NCBI GenBank assembly: GCA_029260765.1
Contig: JAJDCP010000112.1
Coordinates: forward strand, 24,743-88,742
Reading direction: 5' to 3'
Source: Planctomycetota bacterium
GTDB lineage: Bacteria; Planctomycetota; J058; JAJDCP01
DNA length: 64,000 nucleotides
Shown here: in pieces, positions 1-8,859 of the stretch
Layout: every line of letters starts with the position of its first letter
How positions within the stretch are numbered: position 1 is the first letter of the stretch
Notes under the pieces: model-generated
The model's database searches: none
What the model was told of the DNA's origin: nothing
What the model saw: the letters and a program-made list of their open reading frames with translations, nothing else
Program-made: the position numbers and the translations under genes

Positions 1-301
1 TTGAGCGGCGCGAACTCGGAGTGAAACGAAAGATACCGCCTGCTCTCATTCTATGCCACCGATGCGTGGCCCCGCCATGGTGATTGGCCCCGTTTTTGCG
101 GCTTCCCGGGAAAAGCCAGATAGGGACCCTTAGGTTGGCACTTTGCAACCAAAGCGGCACGAAAACCACCATGCGTTCCACAATACTGAACCAGAACAGT
201 TTCCGTTGCGGCAGCGCGACGCGCGGGCGGCCCCCGATGGGCCGCGCGCAAGCTCCGGGCCTTTCACGGTCCGGACAGCGAATGGGGAAGGAGGACTAGT
301 G

Positions 302-1897
302 GTGTTTTGTAGCGACTGCGGTCAGGACAATCCGAAGTCTCAGGAGACCTGTGCCAGTTGTGGTGCCACTTTGATGGCCAGCTTCTCGTCGAGCACCTAC
401 CAGGTCAACGCCTCAGAGATCGTCGCCTACCTCGAAGCCTACCGGCACCGAGGCGGTCAACCCACAGGAGGGGACTCGGAGGACGGCACACAGAGCGGCT
501 ACGGCACCGAGACCACCGAGATCGATGTGCTCGCCGAGGTATTCCTCAGCCCCTTCCGCGATATCCTCAAAGGTTTCCGCATCGAGGGCAAGCTGGGCAA
601 GGGTGGCATGGGCGTCGTGATGGCTGCCACTCAACTGAACCTGAACCGCAAAGTGGCGATGAAGTTCCTGCCCCGGCTACGTTTTCGGGTCACAGAGGTC
701 TTCGATCGCTTCAAACGCGAGGCCAAGACCCTGGCCCGACTCGACAACCCGTACGTCGTGCCGATCTATGAGCTGTTCGAGTCCAAGGGCCATCTATGTA
801 TCGTGATGGGATACGCAGAAGGCGGCTCGGTGCGCCAGCTGTTGAAGCGCGAGGGGCGGCTCAACGAAGAGCATGCAGCGGCTCTGGCCCAACAAACGGC
901 TCTCGGGTTGTGGTCGGCGTCGCGAGAAGGCATCGTGCATCGCGACATCAAGCCCGGCAACCTGCTGCTGGACAAGAACGGCCGCATTCGCATCGCCGAC
1001 TTCGGGCTGGCCAAACAGCTTGACGAATCGCAGCGCTTGACCCACGACGGTTCGATCCTGGGAACACCGGCATACATCTCCCCTGAACAGTGGAATGGCA
1101 CGACGACGCCGGACCATCGTTCGGACCTTTATTCGTTGGGCTGCACGCTGTTTGAAATGCTGACCGGGCGACCTCCCTTCGAGACTCGGGCCCGGCACCA
1201 GGTGATCAAGCAGCACATCCTCGACACACCTCCTGACGTGCGCGAAAGCCGGCCGGAGATCTCTGACGGCCTGGCCGCGATCGTCGCCCGCCTGCTCGAG
1301 AAGGACCCGGACAAGCGTTTTCAGACAGGTGTTGAGCTGGCCGAAGCACTTGAGAGCTTCGCGATGCCGTGGAAACGGCGGCAGCTCAGCTCCGACGAGC
1401 TACCCCTGCCTGTACCCCTCACCGAGACCCCCTCAGGAACCCTGGCGGTGGCCGCCGCCCCACAAAGTTCATTTCTGGCCGGCACGCGCAACGCCTGGTT
1501 GCCCGTCCTGCTGCTGATCGCTTTCCTGGCAGCTGACCGCATGTTCGGACGCGTGGAGCGCGCCGAGACACGGCAGGACAACGGCTCGTTGGCCATTGCT
1601 TTCGACATGAAGACCTCTGCCGAGCGTGCGGCTGAGCGCTGGCAGCGGCTTCAACAAAACACCCACCCCGACGAAACCAGCGATAGCCTTGCGGCCCACA
1701 GCCTGCTCGAAGAGGGGTTCTCGTTGATGAAGTCGGGCGAGTTCGCGCAGGCCATCAGCACATACATCGAAGCAGAGCAGCTGTTTGGCGATGCGATCGA
1801 ACAGCTCTGGGAGCAACGGTTCGCGACTCTGGAGGACACGCTCCAGACGACAACGCAGACGGCTCCGATTTTGGAGCTCGAAGCATCCGCCGACTGA
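302..1897 (+). CDS. Zinc-ribbon Ser/Thr protein kinase, membrane-anchored
   Basis: A 531-residue eukaryotic-type Ser/Thr kinase. An N-terminal zinc ribbon (CSDCG then CASCG, residues 3-21) precedes the kinase domain at about residues 90-350. Visible motifs are the glycine loop GKGGMGVV (about 99), VAMKF lysine, HRDIKPGN (about 213), DFGLAK and a SPEQW activation-loop end. A single hydrophobic helix near residues 398-416 should anchor it, leaving a roughly 110-residue C-terminal part outside or inside the membrane. I chose GTG at 302 because AGGAGG (289-294) sits 7-8 bases upstream; GTG 299 is possible, and longer readings lack a ribosome site. The kinase domain closely resembles that of the gene at 2375, so the two look like local paralogs. 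Substrate unknown. Confidence 0.9.
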   Translation: MFCSDCGQDNPKSQETCASCGATLMASFSSSTYQVNASEIVAYLEAYRHRGGQPTGGDSEDGTQSGYGTETTEIDVLAEVFLSPFRDILKGFRIEGKLGKGGMGVVMAATQLNLNRKVAMKFLPRLRFRVTEVFDRFKREAKTLARLDNPYVVPIYELFESKGHLCIVMGYAEGGSVRQLLKREGRLNEEHAAALAQQTALGLWSASREGIVHRDIKPGNLLLDKNGRIRIADFGLAKQLDESQRLTHDGSILGTPAYISPEQWNGTTTPDHRSDLYSLGCTLFEMLTGRPPFETRARHQVIKQHILDTPPDVRESRPEISDGLAAIVARLLEKDPDKRFQTGVELAEALESFAMPWKRRQLSSDELPLPVPLTETPSGTLAVAAAPQSSFLAGTRNAWLPVLLLIAFLAADRMFGRVERAETRQDNGSLAIAFDMKTSAERAAERWQRLQQNTHPDETSDSLAAHSLLEEGFSLMKSGEFAQAISTYIEAEQLFGDAIEQLWEQRFATLEDTLQTTTQTAPILELEASAD

Positions 1898-1929
1898 ACG
1901 GCGGGAGGGATGACAGACTCTCGCATGCC

Positions 1930-1958
1930 TTCCAATTTTGTCGATCTCGACCTATAAT
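1930..1958 (+). promoter_or_regulatory. Putative sigma70-type promoter for the HPt/kinase unit
   Basis: A perfect TATAAT at 1953-1958 lies 30 bases before the HPt start codon, in the short gap after the preceding kinase gene. The upstream -35 hexamer (about 1930-1935, TTCCAA) is weak. The position fits a promoter for the two-gene unit 1988-4216. Inference from sequence only. Confidence 0.5.
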
Positions 1959-1987
1959 CGGAGCGCCCCAATCGTTCAGGTGGACGG

Positions 1988-2371
1988 ATGTCCGGGCCCG
2001 AGCCCGCAGATAGCACTCTGCTCGCCAACCTCAGCGAGTTCAACGCCATGTTCGGCGCAGAAGTGACCGCGGCCATCGTGGCAAAATACCTAGATTCCTC
2101 CGCACAACTGATTGCCCAGATCCAAAACTGCTTGCCAGACCGGGCACAGCTTCGCGCCAAAGCACACAACCTCAAAGGTGCCTCGCTGAACATGGGTGCC
2201 GAGCAAGTCGCCCATGCCTGCGCAACCGTTGAGAGTCAGTGCGACGCAGCTGTCAACGACGCCGTGCTGGCGGGTCTGATCGACCACCTGGTGACCTGTT
2301 TCGACCGCGTGCGCTCGCTGCTCAAGGCCTCGTCAGCTCCCCAACCGCAGCCGCCTGCACAGGAAGGCTGA
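1988..2371 (+). CDS. Histidine phosphotransfer (HPt) domain protein
   Basis: A 127-residue stand-alone HPt protein. The diagnostic motif AHNLKGAS puts the phospho-accepting histidine at residue 60, within a helical bundle. It has no signal peptide or membrane segment, so it is cytoplasmic. HPt proteins shuttle phosphate between receiver-domain aspartates and histidine kinases. The next gene starts 3 bases after its stop and encodes a Ser/Thr kinase with two receiver domains, so this HPt is the obvious phospho-donor or acceptor for those receivers (inference). No histidine kinase is encoded nearby. Confidence 0.85.
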   Translation: MSGPEPADSTLLANLSEFNAMFGAEVTAAIVAKYLDSSAQLIAQIQNCLPDRAQLRAKAHNLKGASLNMGAEQVAHACATVESQCDAAVNDAVLAGLIDHLVTCFDRVRSLLKASSAPQPQPPAQEG

Positions 2372-2374
2372 GGC

Positions 2375-4216
2375 GTGCGGAATGCAGCTTGTGGACACCC
2401 CAACCCGCTGCACGCCGTACGTTGTAGCACTTGTGGCACCGTATTGGACGAGCTCGTCACGGGTATGGCGCTCAGTGCTGGGGATACCTTTCTCGACGAG
2501 CCCCAGATACAGATTGTGGCAGACCCCAAGGGCCTGCTCGAACGCGAGATCAAGGGCTACAAGCTGCTCCGCCTGCTCGGCAGCGGAGGTATGGGGAGCG
2601 TATTCCTGGCCAGCCAGACGGGGTTGAAGCGCAAGGTTGCCGTCAAGCTGCTGTCTCCCGGGCTGTCACAGAATGCCGAATTCATCGAGCGTTTCCGGCT
2701 CGAAGCCCAGATCCTGGCCCGGGTTGACAGTCCCTACATCGTCGCGATCCACGACCTGTTCGAGTTCGAAGGCAACTTCTGCATCGTGATGGGCTATGCG
2801 GCAGGCGGTTCGGTCGCCAGGCTGACCAGTCCGAAGCTGCCCGAGGCGCAGGCCGCGGCGGTCATCCAGCAGGCGGCGTTGGGACTCTGGGCGGCGGCCG
2901 ACAAGGGCGTCGTCCATCGCGATATCAAGCCGGACAATCTACTACTGACTGCCAACGAACGTGTTGTGGTCGGCGACTTCGGGCTGGCCCGATTGATTCT
3001 CTGCAGCGACCCCAAAGCGCTGACGCAGGCGGGCTCGATCATGGGGACGCCCGCGTTCATGCCGCCCGAGCAATGGGCAGACGCACGCAGCGCCGACCAC
3101 CGGGCGGACCTGTACTCTCTCGGTTGTACCTTGTTCAACCTGGTGACCGCCTGCCCCCCTTTCCGAGGGCCAAGCGCGGCAAACTTCATGCGTCAGCACT
3201 CGCTCGACCCCGTCCCCGACCCCCGCGACAAGCGACCTGACCTGAGCGAAGAGCTCGCGCAGATCATCATGAGGCTGCTCGCCAAGCAGCCTGAAGCGCG
3301 CTACCAGACCGGGCGCGAGCTAGCCCAGGCGCTCGCGCCGTTGGCGCAGAACGCTTGGGTGGAATCTCCGCCCCCCCTTGCGCCTCGACCTTCCGAAACG
3401 CGCACCGCCAGCTCTCCGGGCAGCCAGGAAGGGACCGGGCGCCGGGTCCTGGTCGTCGACGACAACGTCTTCAATCGCCAGCTGTTGTGCGCGCATTTGA
3501 AGTCGTTGGGGTACGAGAGCCGTGAGGCCAGCGATGGACAGGAAGCGCTCGATAGCCTTGAACACACCCCTGTCGACGTTGTCTTGCTCGACATCAAGAT
3601 GCCTCGTCTCGATGGCTACACCGTCCTCGAGCGGCTGAAGACCCATCCCAGGCTCGCGGTTTTGCCCGTGATCATGATCAGCGCGGTCGACCAGTTGGAG
3701 AGTGTAGTGCGCTGCATTCGTCTGGGAGCCGAGGATTATCTGGTCAAACCATTCAACCGCGCGCTGCTTCGTTCGCGTTTGCGGTTGGCCCTGTCAAGGT
3801 CTGCGAGCCCCGGCGTCAGCGCAGCCTCAGGAAGCAGCACCTCACCCCATGTGCTCGTGCTCGACGACGACGAGTTCTTCCTCGAGTTGACCGCGACGCT
3901 GCTCAAAGCCGAAGGGTACGCGGTGTCTCAGGCTCGGGATGCCTTTGACGCACTGCTCTGCATCGGCAATGAACGGTTCGACCTGATCATCAGCGATCTG
4001 AGCATGCCTGACGTCGATGGCTTCGAGTTCCTGCGCATCCTGAAGAAGAAAGGGATCCGCGTGCCCGTGCTCTTCACCAGCGGCAGCTCGCACAATCAGG
4101 CCGAAGTCGAGGCTCTCAAGCTGGGGGCCGTAGATTTCGTCTACAAACCGATCGACAGCGAGATCTTCTTGCTGCGCGTCAAGAAGGCCCTCGCCATGCT
4201 CTCGCTGCTGCGCTAG
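2375..4216 (+). CDS. Hybrid zinc-ribbon Ser/Thr kinase with two receiver domains
   Basis: A 613-residue fusion. Residues 4-22 hold a zinc ribbon (ACGHPN then CSTCG). The kinase domain (about 62-325) shows GSGGMGSVF at about 69, VAVKLL, HRDIKPDN at about 181, DFGLAR and a PPEQW end. A Pro-rich linker leads to receiver 1 (about 355-472, phospho-acceptor D406 in LLDIKM, conserved VKPF lysine) and receiver 2 (about 490-610, D541 in ISDLSM, YKPI lysine). Both receivers keep the acidic pair (DD) and look competent. There is no membrane helix. GTG 2375 follows AGGAAG and lies 3 bases after the HPt gene, indicating co-transcription and probably coupling. It may be a point where His-Asp relay input controls Ser/Thr phosphorylation. 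Confidence 0.9.
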   Translation: MRNAACGHPNPLHAVRCSTCGTVLDELVTGMALSAGDTFLDEPQIQIVADPKGLLEREIKGYKLLRLLGSGGMGSVFLASQTGLKRKVAVKLLSPGLSQNAEFIERFRLEAQILARVDSPYIVAIHDLFEFEGNFCIVMGYAAGGSVARLTSPKLPEAQAAAVIQQAALGLWAAADKGVVHRDIKPDNLLLTANERVVVGDFGLARLILCSDPKALTQAGSIMGTPAFMPPEQWADARSADHRADLYSLGCTLFNLVTACPPFRGPSAANFMRQHSLDPVPDPRDKRPDLSEELAQIIMRLLAKQPEARYQTGRELAQALAPLAQNAWVESPPPLAPRPSETRTASSPGSQEGTGRRVLVVDDNVFNRQLLCAHLKSLGYESREASDGQEALDSLEHTPVDVVLLDIKMPRLDGYTVLERLKTHPRLAVLPVIMISAVDQLESVVRCIRLGAEDYLVKPFNRALLRSRLRLALSRSASPGVSAASGSSTSPHVLVLDDDEFFLELTATLLKAEGYAVSQARDAFDALLCIGNERFDLIISDLSMPDVDGFEFLRILKKKGIRVPVLFTSGSSHNQAEVEALKLGAVDFVYKPIDSEIFLLRVKKALAMLSLLR

Positions 4217-4222
4217 CAGTCT

Positions 4223-6424
4223 TCAGGGTTGCAGCTCGAGCGACAGTTCATCGGCATAGCCATCATTACTGGTCCCGTCAGCCCGGCGGAACTGCAATTC
4301 CAGCTCGAGCATCCGCGTCCCACTGGGCAGGCTCCCCGCCACCGTGCGAAAAAACAAGCCCGTCTGGTTGCCACGATCGGCGGCGCTGGGACCCTCGAGG
4401 CTGATCAACTCAGCCGAGCTCTGGTACCAGCTGTTCAGGCCGTTCCAGCTCGTGGCGTCGACGGATCGCGGGTAGCTGCCGTCGTACACACGGTCAGCCC
4501 CGATGGCATAACGGATGTAGGCGCCTGGCTTGAACAGGTACGCGCGGTCCGAATCGGTCGGCCAACGCAGAGCTGCATCAAAGCCGCTGGGCCAGACAGC
4601 CAGTCCATCCCAGGTCGAGTGGGAAATGCTACGCGGATAGCCCGCATCGGCGGAGTCGGCGGCCTTGTCATAGCGGATGTACTCGGCGCCCTTGAAGAAG
4701 TACAGCTTGCCGTTGCCCCAGTCGACCGCCGCATCAAGATCGCGGGCGCCGCCCGCAAAGCGGTCCAGCCCCGGCCAGTAGCTGGCGATGGATCTCGGGT
4801 AGCCCGGGTCTGCCTGGCCCAGTCCCGTATCGAAGCGGATGTACGCATCCGCCTTGAAGAAGTAGAGCTTGGCTGAGCTGCCTGCCATGGCGGCGTCGAT
4901 GTCCTGCGCTCCCCCAGCGAAGCTGCCGAGGCCCGGCCAATCCGTGGCGATGCTGCGCGGGTAGCCCGGGTCCGCCGCATCGCTGACGGCGTCGTACTGC
5001 GTCCAGGTGGCTGCTTCGAAGAAGCCGAGCTTGTCTCCGGGCAGTCTCAGCGCTGCACGCTCGGGCGTCGCACCATAGAAACGCAGGTTGAGGCGGGCGC
5101 GGTCGTCCTGGTCGGCATAGCCGCCGAGCCAGCCAGTCAGGCTGAAATCCACTCCAGAAGGGGCGTCGATGGCGGCCGCCAGCGTGCTGACATCGACCCT
5201 CTGCACCAGACTGGACACCCCCTCCGCGCCGCCCGCGAAGAAGCTCGCGCCCCGCGACGCCGGGCCCGGGTCCGCCGCGTCGGGAAAACCCGCAGAACCG
5301 TACATGATCGCCGTCGCTGCCCCCACGTCCTGCCATTGTCGCGGCCAGAGGTCGTTCGCGACATCCGCGAATCCGCGCTCAAGCTCCGCCCCGCCGTTCG
5401 CGAGCAGGTTGCTGTTGTATCCCACCGGCACCGCGGGAGCCGTCGCCGCCAGGCCGACGACCATACCGTCGAGCTGCCAGCTGGGAGCAGCCGGGATCCC
5501 GAGGTGGGCGAGCAGCGTCGGCACCAGGTCGACCTGGGCCGGATCGGGCAGGATGCGCGATCCCGGCTGCAGCACAGCAGGACCGCTGGCGAGCAAGAAG
5601 ACCGTGCGGTCTTCGGGCCGGTCCACCCCGTGCCCCGAGATGGTGCCGCCATGGTCGGTCGATGCGAGGACCAACCAGTCTTCGTTCGCATAACTGCTGC
5701 GCGCTTGCAACGTCTGCAGCAACGCACCCACCTGGCTGTCGACCTGCTCGATGGCCTGGATGTACTGCGGCACCGATGGATGAAAACCATGGGCGTGGCC
5801 GCTGAGATCGGGCTCTCCGAAATAGACGAAGAGCACGTCAGCGTCCCCCGCGCTGCCGTCGAGCCAGCTTGTCGCCAGAGCCAGCGTCTGGATATCGTCG
5901 CCGGTCTGCAGGACCTGGTCGGCTCCGGACACCATATGAGTCTGCATGCCGCCCCAGCTGGTGATACGAACGGTATTCAGGGCAGGCGTGACCCCCTCGA
6001 TGCGGGTGAATACGTCGGGCCAGACTGCGTAGCTGGAACCCGAGAAGCTGTTGTCGCGTACGCCGTGCTTGTCTCGCCAGACGCCGTGCAAGAGCGTCGA
6101 CCAGCCCGAACCGCTCCAGGTGGTGTCGGTCGCGCGCGCCTGGTCGCTGTAGACCCCCGACGCGATGAGTTGATCGAACACCGGCGTGGCCGCTACCGCC
6201 AACGCATCGGGCCGGCAGCCATCCAGGCCGAGGATGAGCACCTTCTTGACGGCGGGCGTGTTCCCCGTATTCCCCGTATTCCCGCTGTTGCCGAGATTGC
6301 CCGCGTTCCCAACTCCCCCGGGGCTTCCCGGGTTGCCCGTCGAAGAGCTCGCCCCCGAGCCGCTTCCCCCACATCCGATCAGCAGGGACAGGAGGAGTAG
6401 TTGCCCCCAGGTGAAAATGCGCAT
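4223..6424 (-). CDS. Lipoprotein phosphodiesterase/alkaline-phosphatase-fold enzyme with hemopexin domain
   Basis: A 733-residue exported lipoprotein. The signal peptide ends in a lipobox (LLIGC, Cys18), followed by a Gly-Asn-rich spacer of repeated NxGN units. The catalytic domain is of the type I phosphodiesterase / nucleotide pyrophosphatase group: GLDGCRPDAL, TWSGSGW, KHGVRDN, STDHGG and GHGVDRPEDRT supply the expected metal ligands and nucleophile region. C-terminally, a jelly-roll-like lectin/CBM-type domain (GWLGGYADQDDRARL near its start and NDGYADELSLEL at the end) is interrupted by four hemopexin-like repeats (LYFFKxxxYIRYD, DPGYPRSI; about residues 460-660). ATG 6424 is preceded by GGAG at good spacing. 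It probably acts on phosphoesters or sulfoesters outside the cell; the substrate cannot be read. It converges on the hybrid kinase gene with a 6-base gap. Confidence 0.85.
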   Translation of the reverse strand: MRIFTWGQLLLLSLLIGCGGSGSGASSSTGNPGSPGGVGNAGNLGNSGNTGNTGNTPAVKKVLILGLDGCRPDALAVAATPVFDQLIASGVYSDQARATDTTWSGSGWSTLLHGVWRDKHGVRDNSFSGSSYAVWPDVFTRIEGVTPALNTVRITSWGGMQTHMVSGADQVLQTGDDIQTLALATSWLDGSAGDADVLFVYFGEPDLSGHAHGFHPSVPQYIQAIEQVDSQVGALLQTLQARSSYANEDWLVLASTDHGGTISGHGVDRPEDRTVFLLASGPAVLQPGSRILPDPAQVDLVPTLLAHLGIPAAPSWQLDGMVVGLAATAPAVPVGYNSNLLANGGAELERGFADVANDLWPRQWQDVGAATAIMYGSAGFPDAADPGPASRGASFFAGGAEGVSSLVQRVDVSTLAAAIDAPSGVDFSLTGWLGGYADQDDRARLNLRFYGATPERAALRLPGDKLGFFEAATWTQYDAVSDAADPGYPRSIATDWPGLGSFAGGAQDIDAAMAGSSAKLYFFKADAYIRFDTGLGQADPGYPRSIASYWPGLDRFAGGARDLDAAVDWGNGKLYFFKGAEYIRYDKAADSADAGYPRSISHSTWDGLAVWPSGFDAALRWPTDSDRAYLFKPGAYIRYAIGADRVYDGSYPRSVDATSWNGLNSWYQSSAELISLEGPSAADRGNQTGLFFRTVAGSLPSGTRMLELELQFRRADGTSNDGYADELSLELQP

Positions 6425-6545
6425 CGACGGGTCTCCAGTGGACTTTGTCCAACCACATGCAAACCACGCGCCGAACCCCATGAAACTCCTGGACCCTTTC
6501 GGTAAGCCGACGCCGAGGATTTCTCCGGGTCACCCGTTCGGTTCG

Positions 6546-6767
6546 TTAGCGGCGCATCGAACGGAAATCGGGCAGAGAGGGCCGCAGCCGGTCGGAGGTC
6601 AAGCCGACAAGCGGCGACCCGAATTGATCCGAGATGGAGTCGCGGGTCGCAGCCAGTTTGGGGTTCCGCCAGATATTCTTGGTCGGGCCGTACTCGACCA
6701 GGCGCCCGAGCACCATGAACGCGCAGGTGTCACTGATGCGTGTTGTCTGCTCTGGGCGCGCAAACTG
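6546..6767 (-). pseudogene. pstB: C-terminal remnant of phosphate ABC transporter ATPase (pstB)
   Basis: Reading the minus strand from 6767 to a TAA at 6546-6548 gives about 73 codons whose middle matches the C-terminus of PstB: RISDTCAFMVLGRLVEYG, followed by NIWRNPK and SDQFG. PstB proteins end with ISDYTAF..LGELVEFG...IF.NP....T.DYI.GRFG. The Walker A, signature and Walker B parts are absent; the frame is closed upstream by a TAG at 6768-6770. It lies directly downstream of, and on the same strand as, the DUF1877-like gene. It is a tail only and cannot function as an ATPase. The rest of the gap 6425-6783 shows nothing recognisable. Confidence 0.7.
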
Positions 6768-6783
6768 CTAGACACTTCCTCGC

Positions 6784-7533
6784 TCACGAACCCGACATAG
6801 ATGCCGCGCCCACGCGCTGGAACCGGCGCACACGGACGCCGTGCGCCTCGCTGGCGAGAAAGCCGTAGAAGTCTCGCAGACGCCGGAAATGGCCGCGCAG
6901 CCAGCGTACGAAGGAGACCTCGCAGGGCAGGCCAGGCAGGAAGGTGGCCAGGTAGTGGCGGGCGAGCACCATACCCAGGCCGCGGGGTTGCCCGTCGATG
7001 GGAAACGCCGCCAAAGCCCCGCTCAGCTCTGCGACACGCGCAGGCCGTAAAAAGAGCACCTCGGCTGCCTCGGCATCGGGAGCACCCAACGCCGCACGTA
7101 GACTGTCTTCGCCGTCGTAGCACGGGTTGGGAGCGTCCCCGAGCCAGCCCTGTGCATAGCTTGGCGAAGCCGCCGCCAGTAGAAGACGGGCATGGGACAT
7201 CCATTCCTCGTCAGACAATTCACAGAGCTCGAGCAGGAAGTCTTCCCGATCATGGCTTCCCAGGCCAGATAACCAGTCGGCCACCTCTGGAGCCGCGTCC
7301 TTCGGCTCGCAGCGGATGCGCATCCGTAGCCAGCTAGACTCATCGACCAGAGCCGCGTCTCTGCGTTCGCGCAATGTGGCGAGCAACACACGGTCCTGGT
7401 CGCTCACTTCATAACGATACCCGCTCAGACTTCGTGCAAGTGGGCCGACACCGCGTGCGTGGGCCAGGCGCAGGGCGCGGTAGCGGTCATAATCTACACC
7501 GGTCAGGGTGACCCAGGTGACGAGCTGTGGCAT
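6784..7533 (-). CDS. DUF1877-like protein
   Basis: A 249-residue soluble protein of unknown function. The pattern of a central Leu-rich segment (HARLLLAA), a LRPARVAELSGALAA stretch and a C-terminal WLRGHFRRLRDFYGFLASE helix resembles the DUF1877 (YfbM-like) family, but this is by-eye and only moderately sure. The start ATG at 7533 has GAGG 8 bases upstream on the minus strand; a longer reading has no ribosome site. No signal peptide or membrane helix. It stands alone between a GNAT gene and a pstB remnant. Confidence 0.65.
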   Translation of the reverse strand: MPQLVTWVTLTGVDYDRYRALRLAHARGVGPLARSLSGYRYEVSDQDRVLLATLRERRDAALVDESSWLRMRIRCEPKDAAPEVADWLSGLGSHDREDFLLELCELSDEEWMSHARLLLAAASPSYAQGWLGDAPNPCYDGEDSLRAALGAPDAEAAEVLFLRPARVAELSGALAAFPIDGQPRGLGMVLARHYLATFLPGLPCEVSFVRWLRGHFRRLRDFYGFLASEAHGVRVRRFQRVGAASMSGS

Positions 7534-7732
7534 GGCATTACCTCTACATTTCCTATACACAACATAGACATCTTTGCCGCGAGTGCAAGCAGGAAATTGC
7601 AAAGAAGCCGCCGACCCGCGGAAACGAACGGCCCCGAGCCCCCTGCGCTCCGTCGCTGGCTTCGCTCAACACCAAGCTTGCTCGCGCCCACCCATCCGGC
7701 CCGTCACCCGTCTGCCAAGAAACACGCGGGCC

Positions 7733-8593
7733 TCAAGAAGCCTGCCTCGCCTGCCAGTCTGGACGCGTGATCGCAAACAACCAAGCATCGAGCCACGCGC
7801 CGCGTTTGCACACGGCCCGGCGCAAGGTCGCCTCACAGCGGAAACCCAGCCTCTCGGCCAGCCGGCGCGAGGCGTGATTTCCCTTGAAGATCACAGCGAT
7901 GATGCGCTCAGCCTCACGGACTGCGAAGGCCTCGTCGACGAGCCTCCCGACTGCTTCGGTCGCCAGGCCACGGCCCCGGGCATGAGGGGCCAGCGCATAG
8001 CCGAGATCGAGCTGGGCCGGGTCCCCCGCCAGAGGGCTCAGAGTCATGCCGCCCACGTAACGTAGGGAGTCGCGCTCAAGCAATGCCAGGCTCAGCGGGC
8101 GCGTGATCCCCTCGGCGGCCTGCTGTGCGCTCAGCAGCCACCAATCGTACAGCTCGCGAGGGGCGCGGGGACCGTCCCACTGCAGCGTGTCGAACATGTC
8201 GCTGCCGATGATCGCCGCATAGAAGTCGTCGATCTGCGCGACGCTGGGGTGGCTGAGGATCACCCGTGAGGTCTCCAACCGCGGCGGCGGCGGGCGCACT
8301 TCCTCGAGCTCGGTCGCGTGCTCGAGAGCCGCCTGCAGCTCGTGTGCGCCGGCGAGATCTTCGGCCGCCAGCAAGAATACCCGCTCGGCGGCGCGCCTCT
8401 TGAGGCGGAAGGCGAGCTGCCCAGGCGGGAGCTGCGGGTCTACTGCGAGCAGACATGTGTGCAGCCCACTGCCGGCCTGCAGCATCGCCCGCATCGCGCG
8501 CAGATCCTGCCCGAGCGGCCGCACATCCAGGAAGCCTACGCCGAAGCGCCGGGCACTGCCCGATGGTGCGCCCGTGGTTGTCAATAGCAGCAT
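7733..8593 (-). CDS. GNAT-family N-acetyltransferase (RimJ/RimL type)
   Basis: A 286-residue protein. The C-terminal half is a GNAT acetyltransferase of the RimJ/RimL kind: RLETSRVILS-type entry strand, YVGGMTL, DLGYALAPHARGRGLATEA (acetyl-CoA pyrophosphate loop with the RGRGLA signature) and NHASRRLAERLGFRCEATLRR. An extra N-terminal part of about 100 residues has no family I recognise. Known members acetylate protein N-termini or small amines; the target here is unknown. ATG 8593 is used; an in-frame TTG at 8602 sits closer to a GAGGAG box and may be the true start. It is divergent from the next gene, separated by about 265 bases in which I see nothing definite. Confidence 0.8.
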   Translation of the reverse strand: MLLLTTTGAPSGSARRFGVGFLDVRPLGQDLRAMRAMLQAGSGLHTCLLAVDPQLPPGQLAFRLKRRAAERVFLLAAEDLAGAHELQAALEHATELEEVRPPPPRLETSRVILSHPSVAQIDDFYAAIIGSDMFDTLQWDGPRAPRELYDWWLLSAQQAAEGITRPLSLALLERDSLRYVGGMTLSPLAGDPAQLDLGYALAPHARGRGLATEAVGRLVDEAFAVREAERIIAVIFKGNHASRRLAERLGFRCEATLRRAVCKRGAWLDAWLFAITRPDWQARQAS

Positions 8594-8859
8594 GTCCGTC
8601 AACGACTCCTCTGCAAGCGCACGATGGAACTGGCAGCGGCTTCCACGATCTGCAACAATGGCAGCGGGTTCTCCGGAATGGATCAGATTGCAGCGTAGCC
8701 GAGCCCCTCCTGTGGGTGCAACGGCACAGAGCGCTTGCGGAACAGCGTGCAGACGCGTGCTTCCGCGTCGTTGCAGCCGGGGCGCGGTCAGGGAAGAGCC
8801 TGCTGGCGGGCAGTACGTCGCCAGCCAGGTCAGTTTTGTGTAGATGCGGAGGTCGAGAG

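Noticed and set aside
151..170. TTGGCACTTTGCAACC, resembling a sigma54 promoter
   Set aside because: The GG and GC elements are 6 bases apart, not the required 10, and there is no enhancer-protein context.
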